DNA of 64,000 nt from Musa acuminata AAA Group (lineage: Eukaryota; Streptophyta; Magnoliopsida; Zingiberales; Musaceae), in the NCBI RefSeq assembly GCF_036884655.1, contig NC_088335.1, forward strand, positions 39,251,001 through 39,315,000, given 5' to 3'. Both the position numbers and the translations under genes were made by a program. The first letter of the stretch is position 1; each line of letters opens with the position of its first letter. This document shows, one piece after another, positions 23,136-34,659 of the stretch. A model generated the notes under the pieces. It worked only from the letters and a program-made list of their open reading frames with translations. It was not told the origin of the DNA and made no database searches.

Positions 23136-23579
23136 CTTGACTGATCAGTAGCCATGAGATTAGGAGGAACTGGTGTGAGAAAGGAAAGAGATCCTGACTA
23201 ATGGATACAGGGGCGAAAGAGCGTAATGCTGGAAGACCAAGGTGTGAAAAGCTGAAGTCCTGGGAAGACAGAAAGCTCAGAAACCAACCTGCCTTGGAGG
23301 CAACCAAGGCTAAGTAGAGGTGGCTCTTAAGGGGACTTTGAAGGTTCAAATGGAAGAATGAGCCTCAACACCCCAAGCTCAAGGGGGACATATAAGGAGT
23401 TGACCAATCTCCTCCCACAATGATGACAAGTGTCTCCTCGGGTCATTTCCAAAGGGACATCGATTAATGAAGGGACATTTTAGAAAAGTGCACGAGCAAC
23501 CCAAGAGACCAACATATGAAGACCACCATAGAAAGTGCACAAGTGACCCAAGTGACCAATGTGCGAAGACCATATCGAA

Positions 23580-24370
23580 AAACCCATCATGGTAAGAGGC
23601 ATAAGACAGAATGTGTCTGAGATGTAAGAGTTGGGAAAGTGACCCCTATCATAAGAAACCTACCACGATGAGAGACACAAGTGAAAATATACCTAAGGCA
23701 TATATGTTGAAAAAACCCGACTTGTGTTAGAAGAAACTCACTACAATAGGAGGTATACGACAAAATATTCTTGAGGTGTGCAAATCGAGAAGACTTGACC
23801 CGCGTCAAAAGAAACCCGCTATGATAGGAGCAAGACAAAATATCCCCGAGATGCGTGAGTCAAGAAAACCCGACCCACATCAAAAGAAATCAGTTATGGC
23901 TGGAGGCATAAGACAAAATATACTCGAGGCATGTAAGTTAGAAAAACCTAACTCACGTCAAAAGAAGCTCACCACGGTAGGAGGCATAAGATAAAATATG
24001 CTCCAAGTGCATAAGTTGGGAAAGACCGATCCATATCAGAAGAAACCCACTGCAATGAGATGCATAAGACAAATTATGCCGATGGCATGCAAGTCCATAA
24101 AACCTAACTCACATTAGAAGAAACTCACCACAACAGGAGGCACAAGATAAAATATGCCCAAGATGCCTAAGTCGGGAAAACCCGACTTGTATCAGAAGAA
24201 AACAATCATGGCGAGAGGTGTAAGATAAAATATACCTAAGGTGTGTGAGTTGGGAAAACTCGATCTGCATCAAAAGAATCTCACCATAATGAGAGGCACA
24301 AGACAAAATATACCCGAGGTGCATGAGTCAGAAAGCTCGACTCGCATCAAAAGAAACTCGACAGTAGGAG
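23580..24370. repeat. Minisatellite, about 78-bp unit x 10
   Basis: The block AAGACAAAATAT recurs about every 76-80 bp (near 23604, 23684, 23757, 23841, 23910, 23988, 24066, 24147, 24226 and 24299). It alternates with AAAAGAAACC..CCAC and GAGTCGGGAAAACCCGAC-like blocks. Because the unit is 26 codons, long open frames arise on both strands (for example 23776-23994). The copies are fairly diverged. I see no sign that it is a protein-coding repeat. Confidence 0.85.
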
Positions 24371-24552
24371 GTGTTGAATCTCATATTTTGATGATGAAAT
24401 CAATTAATGAAGTTATGATCTAATGGGCATTTAAGATGAGTGACGTAAGAGAAACTTTGATCATGGACTTGAATCATTAAAGCAGAATCAAACATTAGGC
24501 CGAAGAGCATCATGTCAGAGATTGGACATCGGGTTGGAGGATTGATCAATGT
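24371..24552 (+). repeat. LTR end fragment of the SIRE-like family, plus orientation
   Basis: TGTTGAATCTCATATTTTGA opens this stretch, which then follows the family LTR in the opposite orientation to E2-E5 (compare the reverse complement of 32640-32760). It breaks off at the TRIM-like element. Confidence 0.65.
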
Positions 24553-24935
24553 TGTGACACCCCAATTAGTCCCACATCGAAAGTGGGCAAAGTCTAAGTT
24601 TGGCTTATAAGGGTATAATGAGTGTACTACGTTAACTTCAGCTTAAGTATTTTGGTCAGTGGTTTAGACCAAACAAACGGAGTTATTGGCCAGTTAGCTC
24701 ATCAGACTCGGGTCGTGACATTTGGTATCAGAGCCGACCTAGCATTTAGCCAAAATGAGAGGGCTCGAATAGGTTGAGCCTTGACGAGGACGTCAAGCTT
24801 AATTGAGTGGGGGTGATTGTGACATCCCAATTAGTCCCACATCGAGCAAAGATTAAGTTTGGCTTATAAGGGTCTAATGAGTGGACTATGTTAACTCCAA
24901 TTATTGGCTAGTTACCTCATTAGACTCAGTGCCTA
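24553..24935 (+). mobile_element. TRIM-like miniature LTR element
   Basis: A terminal repeat of about 168 bp (24553-24720) starts TGTGACACCCC and ends GTCGTGACA. It is followed two bases later by a tRNA-iMet primer-binding site, TGGTATCAGAGCC (24723-24735). After about 80 bp without coding capacity comes a purine-rich GAGTGGGGGTGAT and a second terminal repeat (from 24818, TGTGACATCCC). This copy lacks about 40 bp of the first and fades near 24935. The AGTCCCACATCGA motif near the start of both repeats is common in plant TRIM-type sequences. Confidence 0.75.
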
Positions 24936-25106
24936 TTGTGCCCGCTCGTGAGCTGCCAGTAGTGGTGGTAGCATGACCTAACAAGTTGCCCCTCGGATTT
25001 TAAGAAATTTCAAATTCTATCTTTTGTCCAAATTATGAAAATACCCCTCATAAATTAGAAAATTCCTTACATAACATATCCCTAATTTCAAAAAATATTA
25101 GTTAAT
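24936..25106. other. Short AT-rich spacer
   Basis: I see no gene or clear repeat here. It joins the TRIM-like element to the point where similarity with the window start (E1 leader) begins. It may be older leader or LTR sequence of the copia copy, but no counterpart is visible in this window. Confidence 0.4.
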
Positions 25107-25565
25107 TAAAAAGTTTAATTGATTATTATTTTATTATTATTATCTAGTAGTCCTATATGATGATGATTTATACACGTGATGTATGAAATGTGGACGGATG
25201 ATCATGGACCGTGTGATGTGTATACTTGTGATTATTATTATTGGGGCCTACGAGCCTCTATTTTATTTCTTGTTTATTATCGAACCTACATGCCTATGAT
25301 TAAGTTGTAATCACACGAGGAGGCATAGCGGGAGCATGGAAGCGATAGCAGGACCCATGAGACGGATGATCGCGATGCATGGAGATGCGTTGCCGACGGA
25401 ATCGACGAGGACGAGATGGATGATAGGGTATAAAGATGCACTGTTGCACACATAGATCTTAATGTAAGTGATTAGGCCTACTGGCTCGGACCTGATCACA
25501 TTAGGTTATAGTCCATGATCATCTGATGTAATTGCTCATGTGATGTGTGATTGTTTATACACTTA

Positions 25566-25568
<3 letters not shown>

Positions 25569-25612
<44 letters not shown>
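25569..25612. repeat. AT dinucleotide microsatellite
   Basis: About 20 AT units lie in the leader of the second copia copy, where E1 has only a short TATATATATT (457-468). Confidence 0.95.
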
Positions 25613-25615
<3 letters not shown>

Positions 25616-25782
25616 GCGATGTAGATATATATTAAATATGTATGTGTGTGATATGTCATATTAGGAAATCAAATCAAAGAAACCCATCTCTCGATAATAT
25701 TAAATCGGTAAATGTGAGGCAATTAGATGGACCCACGTGGTCTTCTATCGTTATAGGTAGGGATCAATTCTCGATGTAGGTT

Positions 25783-26090
25783 GAGTTGGTTGAGTCCTTC
25801 GAGGCTCACCTTTATCGTGATTCGCTATCTTGCCTACGACATAGAGATGTCACCGAAGACCTGAGGATATGGTATGCTTGGTCGAATCCCTCGAGGGTAT
25901 ATCATCAAATCACTCATCTTGTAACGATAGTGTTGACTTAACCGAACATCATGGTTCGTCGAGTCCCTCCAGACTATGGTGATTCGGAGGCCAAATAGGA
26001 TGGGAATCACAAGGAGTTGTGATCGGTAAGAGTTACCTACCTTTCGGGCTTAGTGCGATTGGTCGAGTCCCTCAAGGTTATACTAAGACG
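25783..26090 (+). promoter_or_regulatory. Degenerate leader hairpin array of the second copy
   Basis: Versions of the 19-mer core occur near 25787 (TTGGTTGAGTCCTTCGAGG), 25878 (TTGGTCGAATCCCTCGAGG), 25955 (TTCGTCGAGTCCCTCCAGA) and 26059 (TTGGTCGAGTCCCTCAAGG). The flanking arms still largely pair, for example GGTATGC with GTATATC and CTTAGTGCGA with TTATACTAAG. In the last arm pair one change on each side leaves a C-A mismatch, so pairing is preserved only in part. Confidence 0.6.
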
Positions 26091-26272
26091 CTGATTAGAT
26101 CCTGATCCTTACTAAAAATCTACCGGAGACTTCCGTTTCATGTGCTGAGGGTGTCATGTGGCTCGCTAGTAAAATAGTGAGAGCATATTAAGATAGAAGT
26201 CCATATCTTGATTGTTTATTTTTTATAAAATCTACATGTTATTTATTTCTATTATATCTTTATTTTTAGAAA

Positions 26273-29200
26273 ATATCGCTTTCAAATCTCTTACTTGGCA
26301 TACTTGATGTCAACCACCTCACATCCAAATTATACGGATTGACTCTGCAACTTGAGAATTGTTCTCACGGGGAGAAAATCGCGTATGTCCTTGATATAGT
26401 GATGCCTATGCCCGAGGAAGGGGCAAGCGAGGATGAGATCGCTCACTACGTGAAGTGCATTGATGACTCCACTCTTGCTCAGTATTACATGTTAGGCTCC
26501 ATGACTCCTGAGTTACGGAAACAGCATGAAAAAGATGGATGTCAGATCCATTCTCCTACATATCCGCAAACTATTTGAGGAACAGGGAAGGACTCAGCGA
26601 TATGAGATATTAAAGAGCCTCTTCCGCATTAGGATGACTAAGGGGACACCGGTTCATAACTATATCCTAAAAGATGACTGAGTGGATAGAGATACTCATA
26701 AGTCTAGGAATAGATCTAGAGGATAACCTATGTGTGGATCTTGTGCTTCAGTCCCTACCAGATTTCTTTTCATAGTTCATAATAAATTTTAATATGAACA
26801 AGCTTGAGGTGACTCTCCTTGAGCTCCTCAATATGTTGAGGGAGGCAGATAGCACTATCAAGAAAGAGAAGTCAGTTCTCTACACTGGTGAGGCCAGAAA
26901 GAAAAGGAAAGCAGAAAAGTCTCTTAAGAAGGGCAAGGGCAAAAGCAAGAGTAGACTAGGTAAAGCAAAGGTTGTTAAGAAAGACCTGATAAAGGACAAA
27001 GGTCAGTGCTTCCACTATAGAAAAGATGGGCACTGAAAGAGGAACTACAAAGAGTACCTGTAAAGAAGGCAAAACAGAAGCTTGGAGAAGCTTCAGGTAC
27101 ATTCATGATCAGTCTCCATTTGTCAGACTCTTATGATAACACATGAATATTGGATACCGATAGTTTTTAGCATATTTACAATTCGTTGCAAGTTTTGGCA
27201 AGGCCTAGGATACTAGTGAGAGGTGAGATGGACCTTAAGATGGCAATAGAGCAAAAGTTACTACAGTAGCTGTTAGTGAGGTCGCCCTACATCTGCTTGG
27301 TGGAGATATTATTGCATTAGATGTATGTTATTTTGTTCCTTCTATTATCAAAAATATTATTTTCATTTCATATTTAACAGTTAGTGGATATAAATTAGTT
27401 TTTGAGAATAATGGTTGTTTAATATTATTAGATGTTGAGATCATCACGAGAGGAATATTGCATAATAGTTTACTTATGCTAGACACTACTCCACATATCA
27501 TAAATGTAAGCATATCTAAAAGAAACGAGATGAGGTGAATAGTGCATACCTATGGCATTATAGGCTAGGTCACATCTATGAGGGAAGGATTCAAAAGTTG
27601 TTAAATGATAGATATCTAGATCCATTCGACTATGAGTCATATACAACTTGTGAGCCTTGCCTTCGTGGAAAACTAAGCAACTCTTCATTTAGTGGAACTG
27701 GAGAAAGAGCCACTAGGCTATTGGAACTCATACGTAGTGATGTATGTAGACCCATGTCAACTCATGTCATTGGTAGTTACTCCTACTTAATTACCTTTAT
27801 TGATGATTTCTCAAGGTATGGACATATGTACTTAATGAAGTACAAGTTTGAGGCCTTTAAGAAATTCAGAGAGTATAAGAATGAAGTGGAGAACCAGACT
27901 GGAAAGAGTATCAAGACTCTTCGATCAGATCGAGGAGGTGAGTACTTAAGTACAAAGTTTACTCAATTCTTCAAGGACTATGAGATTCTATCCCAATGGA
28001 CACCTCCTTATACACCTCAACTTAATGGTGTATCTGAAAGAAAGAATTGTACACTATTAGACATGGTACAATCCATGATGAGTTTCACTGACCTACCCAT
28101 CTCAATCTGGGGATATGCTTTAGAGACCGTAGCTTACCTTCTGAACATAGTTTCAACTAAGTCGGTAGTATCTAACCATATGACATATGGAAAGGGATGA
28201 AGCCCGATCTTAAGGTTGTTAATATTTGGGATTGTCTTGCCCACATTAAAAGACACAACCCTGATAAGTTGGAATCAAGGACGGAGCAGTGTAAGTTCGT
28301 GGGATACCCCAAGGAAACTTGTGGGTATTATTTCTATCATCTCGAGAACCAAAAGGTCTTTGTAGCTAAGAGAGTGGTATTCATTGAGAAGGAACACATT
28401 CTTGGCAGAAATAGTGAGAGAATGATAGAGTTAAGCGAGGTTAGAGAACTTGGCTTAAGCACCACTCTACAGCCCGAGTCTATTCAAGTACCTAACACAC
28501 AAGTTTCAACTTTATGTAGGTCTAGCAAAGTATCTCATCCTCTTGAGAGATATGAAGGACATATTGGAGGAGAGGATGTTGAGGATATTGATCCTCAGAC
28601 CTACGAGGAGGCTATTATGAGTATAGACTTTGGGAAGTAGCAAGAAGTCGTGAATTCTAAAATAGATTCCATGTACTCTAATTAGGTTTGAAACTTAGTT
28701 GATGCGCCCGAGGATATTGTACCCATCGGTTGCAAGTGGATCTTTCAAACAAAGATTAGAGTAGATAGAAAGATAGACCTATAAAGCAATGCTAGTGGCT
28801 AAGGGGTATCGTCAAAGGTAAGGCGTTGACTATGACGAAACCTCCTCACCTATAGCCATGCTAAAATCCATCCGAATTCTATTGATTATTGTAGTACACT
28901 ATGATTATGAGATATGGTAGATGGACGTGAAAATTATGTTCCTCAATGGCAACCTCGAGGATGAGGTGTATATGATACAGCCCAAGAGATTTGTGTCCAA
29001 GGACTACCCAGATAAGGTGTACAAGTTACTTGGATTCATTTATGGACTAAAACAAGTTTCCCAAAGTTGGAATATAAGATTTGATGAGGCAATCGGATCT
29101 TATGACTTTGTTAAAAACGAAGATGAGCCTTGTGTGTATAGGAAGGTAAGTGGGAGAGCTATCACCTTCTTGGTGTTATATGTGGATGACATCTTAATCA

Positions 29201-30115
29201 TTGAGAATGATATATGAATGCTATCCACAGTAAACACTTGGTTATCTAGACATTTCTCCATGAAGGACTTAGGGGAAGCATCTTATATCTCGAGGATTCA
29301 GATCTATAAAGATAGATACCATTGTCAAAAGGTTTAGCATAAAAAATTCCATGAGAGGTCTCAAACCGATGAGACATGGGATATCGCTTTCTAGGAATAT
29401 GTCCCTAAAGACACTTAAAGAAAGGGCGAACATGGATAGGATACCTTATGCCTTAGTAATAAGATGTATCATGTATGTCATGCTATGTATCAAGCCTGAT
29501 ATAGCACATGCTTTGAGTATCACGAGCAGGTATTAAGCGGATCCAGGCTTGGAGCATTGGAAAGCAGTAAAGTGTATCCTTAAGTACTTAAGAAGGACTA
29601 AAGGTCTTTTACTAGTATATAGAGGTAGTAGCCTCAAGGTTGAAGGCTACACAGACTCGAGTTTTCAATTTAATTTTGATGATAGCAAGTTAAATTCGGG
29701 GTATATGTACACCTTGAATGGAGGAGCAATGTGTTGAAAGAGTTACAAGCAAGATACTACTGCTAACTCGACCATAGAGGCGGAATACATTGCTATAGTA
29801 GAGGTAGCAAAAGAGGGAGTCTGGATAAAGAAGTTCATTATAGATCTAGGAGTCATGTTGGGTAGCGAGGAGCCGATTTCGTTATATTGCAACAACTAGG
29901 GACGATTGCTCAAATGAGGGAACTAGGGTCTTATCAGAAGTGTTCTGAGGAGGTTCCAACTTATTGGAGAGATCATGACCCGAGGAGATGTAGTAATGGA
30001 AAGAGTTTCATTCGAAGATAACATTGCAGATCCACTGACAAAGCTGTTGTCTCAGATTGTCTTTGAGCGTCATAGGGGTCTGATAGGGATCAGACACATA
30101 TGTGATTGACTTTAG
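26273..30115 (+). pseudogene. Broken copia gag-pol, relative of the E1 polyprotein
   Basis: The start codon has become ATA, and many stops and small indels follow. Readable blocks are gag (26339-26578, 26794-27036), integrase (27535-28200, with RSDRGGEYL and [10 protein letters not shown]), the region after it (28197-28640), RT (28921-29217, YVDDILII) and RNase H (29549-29737, YTDSSFQ). Many changes from the E1 frame are G to A or C to T: the zinc knuckle at 27007-27050 has lost two cysteines and its tryptophan codon is a stop. The element cannot make its own enzymes. Confidence 0.9.
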
Positions 30116-30129
30116 GTCAAATGGGAGAT

Positions 30130-31737
30130 TGCTAGTCATATGTGTCCTACAAGCCAATCACGTGAGTGATGGCACGTGTGACTTGACACACAGTCTTTTT
30201 GCTTATTGTATTTTGTCATTTATCACTTTATATTGCTTGTTGCATATATATATATATATATATATATAGTGATGTCCTTGGATCTATGCAACGAGAATTA
30301 GATCATGATGAGATCACGATAATGAGACTGATTCACCTTTAAATGCATATCCTAAATAATCATGGTCATAGGTTACTCGAGAGGGACATCGAGATAACCG
30401 GACATACTGGCGTGTTGTATACCCATTCATATGATGGATGCAGTTGGTCTCATAGCTACTCATGTAGGGACACTAGGGATATAATACAGGTGCTTATTAG
30501 GGAATGAGTTCACTAATTGATCCACTTACGGAATGCTGAATGGTTGATGATGCCTTATTGTCAGACAGTGATTCCGTAGTCCTAGTGGTATATCTGGCCT
30601 TTATATTTGAGACACTAAGGATGTCTTATATGAGTGCTCCACTCTTTGATACCAGACTTATGGATTTGGATGTCCTAGATCTAGCATAACCGGTCATCGA
30701 GAGTGGTAATCAACCTTACGAGGGCTATTGAGTCTCGATAGAGGATCATCCACTCTCAATGTCATGAGAGGAATGTCTCATGTGTTCTTGCTTAGACAAA
30801 TCTCTGACCATGGTCATTCGGATTGAGAGAGAAAATGTTCTCCGAGAGAATCCAATTAGAGCGAGACTCGGGTAGAAACCGTATGGGTTTGACAGTACCA
30901 TACTCGATATATGGTCTCTGGGATATTAGATAGATGAGAGACTATAGGTATATGGTAACTGAGGACAGACATGTCCAATGGATTAGATTCCCCTGTATCG
31001 TCTGGGGACTATGGCGTAGTGGCCTAGTACGTCCGTAGTTGATGAGTCAAGTAAATTATTATGAAGATAATAATTTATTAAGCCAGAAGGAGTTCTGACA
31101 GGTGTGACTCATGACCAGCTCGATATTAGGCCTAGAGGATCACACACATATGGTAGACATTACGATGAGTAGAGGTTCGGATATGAGATATCCGTTAGAG
31201 CCCTTGTCTTATTGGATATCCAATAAGCCCATGAATTATTGGATCCTATGGATGAGATCCAATAAGAGCTCATAAGAGATTATTAGATAAAGATCCACTA
31301 ATCTAAGAGGCTTGGGTAATTAGATGGAGATCCAATATCCAATAGGGGAGGATCCATTAGGGCTAAGTTTACAAGGGACCTCTATAAGTGATTCAATAGT
31401 TCATAGGCTAGAGTCTTTTGCTTCCTCTCCTATTCTCCTCCCCCTCTCCACCTCGAAGTAGGCCTAGAGTTTTGAGGAGCATCATCGCAGCCCTATTGTG
31501 TGGATCACCGCTAGAAAGGATGGCGCTTGACCTCCTTCACCCTCTCCTAGAGATCTGCAGGGATTTAAGGATATACGATCTCCCTATGTAACACAATCTA
31601 TCTCACACATGATTTTTTGTTTCATAGATTTTTACGCACCAATCTTCCAATGACGATGAATATATCTTTGGGAATTTAGGATTTTTTTTTCTGTTCTTCT
31701 ACTGCGCATATAATGTCACCCCCAAGATTTTTCAACA
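30130..31737 (+). repeat. 3' LTR of the second copia copy
   Basis: Homologous to 5039-6534. It begins TGCTAGTC after ATGGGAGAT and ends TTTCAACA. Compared with E1 it has an extra stretch around 31210-31330 that repeats a GGATCC/CCAATAAG pattern, and an AT microsatellite at 30242-30268. Confidence 0.85.
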
Positions 31738-32760
31738 AAATCAACTGCCCTCTTTACAACTCTTTCTCCTTTTCATAGTCTCAAGAGAGAACCTTTATAC
31801 CTCTCTTATACACTAAGACCTCATTCCCCCCTTAGAAGGATTTTTAAACACTATGAGGAAAGAGTGAGGTATTTATAGGCCCCAAATGGCTTTAAAAATG
31901 GAGCCACAAAGAGTCTCATATTGGGTTTCCAAGGTTTTGGTGGTACTATCACTAGTACTGGGTGGTACCACCACTTGCAGGATTGACCACTGACAGTACT
32001 ACCATCCAATCTAGGAAGTGTTACTATTTGACACATGGGAGACCATGTACTGGTGGTACTATTGCTAGTCTGGGTGGTACCACTACTAGTCTAGGCGGTA
32101 CCATCACCTAACACTAATGGTACTACCGTTAGGTCTTCCAAAAAATGTACACTTCATACATTACAGCTTATAGGCAGTTCCATTGCCTGGTCTGACGGTG
32201 CCACCGCTTGGTCTGGTAGTGTCACCGCCTAACCCAAATGTGAGTCACTAAATGGGCCTCCCAATGAGCCCATATCAGCCCCGACTCAGGCCCAATGGGC
32301 CTCTAATTGAGTTAGCATAGTTACACCTAAAACTAACTTAATTAAGACCTAAATTACTTTAATCTAGACACACATAATTACAAGCATGAATCCTATATTG
32401 TTTGGCATGTCATTAGTTCATCTGGTACTTCGTTTGATCCTTCGACGCTTCGTCCTCTCCTTTGGCGTATTGCTCGATCCATCTGTATGTTGACCTCCCG
32501 TAACATCCGATCTTCTTGGCACAATGTTTGATCCTTCTGGCCCGATTCCCGAACTTATGGCATGAAGTCCTTTTGACACGTCGATCAATCCTCTGACCCG
32601 ACATTCAATCTTTTGACATGATGCTCTCTAGCCTAACGTTTGTTTCTCCTACTTCAATCAATTTACCTTTCCATGATCAAAGTTAGTCCTGCATCACTCA
32701 AATGCTCATTAGATCATAACTTCATCAATTGAGTTCATCATCAAAATTTGAGATTCAACA
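31738..32760 (-). repeat. 3' LTR portion of minus-strand element E7, interrupted by the copia copy
   Basis: This belongs to the same LTR family as E2, E3 and E5, with GGTATTTATAGGCCCCAAATGG near 31870 and hairpin-like GGTGGTACCACCACTT motifs at 31940-32230. Its right edge, GAGATTCAACA at 32760, is followed by a polypurine tract on the minus strand (about 32761-32776), so it is the 3' LTR. The left part is missing beyond the copia insertion. Confidence 0.8.
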
Positions 32761-34650
32761 ATCTCCTCCTTTTTGATGATGACAACCAATTGATGATGGA
32801 GTTTTAACTAAACTCCTCCTACCTATATGTCATATCAAAATAAAGCAAACTCGAATTCAAAAAGAGTAATAACCTTTGAAACCATGACTTTTACATTATT
32901 ATATGCAAATCATGAGTATTGCATGCATAATCACCATAATTTCAAAACATCGAAGTACATAATACCATGCATGATTCAAATTTCAAATCATCATTACTTT
33001 GGGCATAACATGCATGATACCAAAATATTAATATTTTTAAATCATCAATACTTCACTCCCTTTGTCATCAACAAAAAGGAGAAAAGTGCAATTAGTATAT
33101 TTTTTAAACAAGCAAGCTAGCAAGTTTTTTAGATGTGCAAATTAGCAATTTTGCTTCTCTTGAGATATGCAAGTTTGAAAATTTTTGTTTCTTTTTGAAT
33201 TGTGCAAGCTAGCAAATTTTGCTTCTTTTTTTATATGTGCAAGCTTGCATGTTTTTTCTTCTTCTTGAATTGTGCAAGGTAACAAATTTTGCTTCTCTTT
33301 TGAGATGTGCAGGCTAGCAATTCTTTCTCTCCATTTGTCATTGTCAGAAAGAAAGGAATGATACATGGTATAATTCTTTTCCTTTTACTTTAATTTTTAA
33401 ATCATCATATAAAAGATATCAAAAATAAGTTTGATTTGATGATGGAGTATATATGTTATAAACACAAAGGCATCATATGATAATCATGATACAAAAAATA
33501 TTAATATCAAAGATCATGAAAAACCAAGTTGTGAATACCAAAAGACATGATTCAATTTAACAAATTTTATCTTTAGTAAATAACGAAAAGAAATCTTAGG
33601 AGATCAAATAGTAAACGATCTTCAAAAATAATCTTAAGTCATGAATTCCAAAAAATTAAGTGAAAAATCATGATTTATTTAGATAAATATTCTCTTTAGT
33701 AAATAGCAAATAGAATCATAGGAGATCAAATAAAAGATCTTGATTCACAAAAAAAAAATTTCAAGTATCAAGTGAAAGATTTGAATAAAACTCATTCAAA
33801 TTTAATTTTTAAATTATCAAAATCACTTTCATAGTTTGAGAGATTCATAAAAAATATAAATAGATTCATCAATATCTTATTGAAAAACTTGATATAGACA
33901 TTTTCAAGAAAAAAAAGTATTCCCTTTTTTTGTTTTCATTTATGTTTTTGATTTCATACAAGCATGTCTTTGTCTTTTATGCAAAAGTCATACATCATCA
34001 TTTAAAACCGAAAAATAAGTTTCATCACAAAAATCATCAAGATCAATAATATAACACATTAAATAATAAAATATCTTTAATCAAAAGATTTGATTTATTA
34101 TTAATAATTCTAATTCAAATGATATTTCCTTTATTATTATTATTATTTCAACTAGTGAGCTTTGTGAAGTATATTGGATCTCCGGTCATATGCATTGAGC
34201 ATCCACTATCAAGATTTTATTTTTACTCCTAGCTTTCAATTGTATATATTTCTACAAGAAAGATAGGTTTATTATAGGTATCTATTTAACTTTGGGTTCT
34301 TCATGGTTAGATCTACGTATCTTAACTTTTGGCATAAAGTCATTTATGTTTCCTTTAGGAACCCAAATTAATTTATATGAGTTATATTTTCTAAATAAAT
34401 ATTTATGAGCATAATGTCTATATCTACCAGAAAAATTATATTTAATTTTAGGGGAAACATACGGTCCTTTAACAAATATATTTAACTTTTGTGGAGTGTT
34501 TTCCTTCTTTTCTATATATATGACCTTTGTTAGCAAAGATAATGTTTAATAATTTATTTCTAATTTTAAAATTTTTTAATATTTGTTATAATGATAAATT
34601 TTTCTTTTTGACTAAGTCTAACTCTTTATATTTATTACAAGAAGTTAATA
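32761..34650 (-). mobile_element. Internal 3' region and gag/protease scraps of E7
   Basis: Minus-strand AAAAAGGAGGAGAT next to the LTR is the polypurine tract. As in E2, AT-rich non-coding sequence follows, including GCAAGCTAGCAA/TTTTGCTTC repeats (33110-33340). Near 34130-34230 there is a protease-region scrap, and at 34536-34282 a late-gag scrap (LIWVPKGNIND). No RT or integrase lies between the 3' LTR and these scraps, so E7, like E2, has lost pol or has been rearranged. It ends where plus-strand E8 begins, around 34650. Confidence 0.65.
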
Positions 34651-34659
34651 TGTATAGTA

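Larger units (their letters stand above)
22158..24370 (-). mobile_element. Decayed gypsy-type region (E6) with minisatellite
   Basis: This begins with a short tandem duplication: GCTCCCCCTCAAG at 22158 recurs at 22215, and ACTCGCAAACAATAGCC at 22319 repeats that at 22199. A minus-strand frame at 23135-22764 resembles plant gypsy-type transposon proteins, and a 78-bp minisatellite fills 23580-24370. I cannot place its termini; both flanks are LTRs of the SIRE-like family. Confidence 0.45.
25107..31737 (+). mobile_element. Decayed second copy of the E1 copia family
   Basis: Collinear with 1-6534: leader (25107-26272), broken gag-pol (26273-30115), polypurine tract and 3' LTR (30130-31737). No 5' LTR is recognisable to its left. 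Its right end, TTTCAACA, is followed by AAATC and the host LTR of E7. An AT microsatellite (25569-25612) replaces part of the leader, and another lies in the LTR (30242-30268). Leader hairpins corresponding to those of E1 are still readable at about 25783-26090. Confidence 0.9.

Noticed and set aside
23776..23994. Open frame with 26-residue repeats as a repeat-protein gene
   Set aside because: Open frames occur on both strands because the unit is a multiple of three; units are diverged without coding signs.
24553..24735. 5' LTR and primer site of the decayed copia copy at 25107
   Set aside because: The repeat flanking the primer site recurs at 24818 and does not resemble the copia 3' LTR (30130-31737), so it belongs to a separate miniature element.
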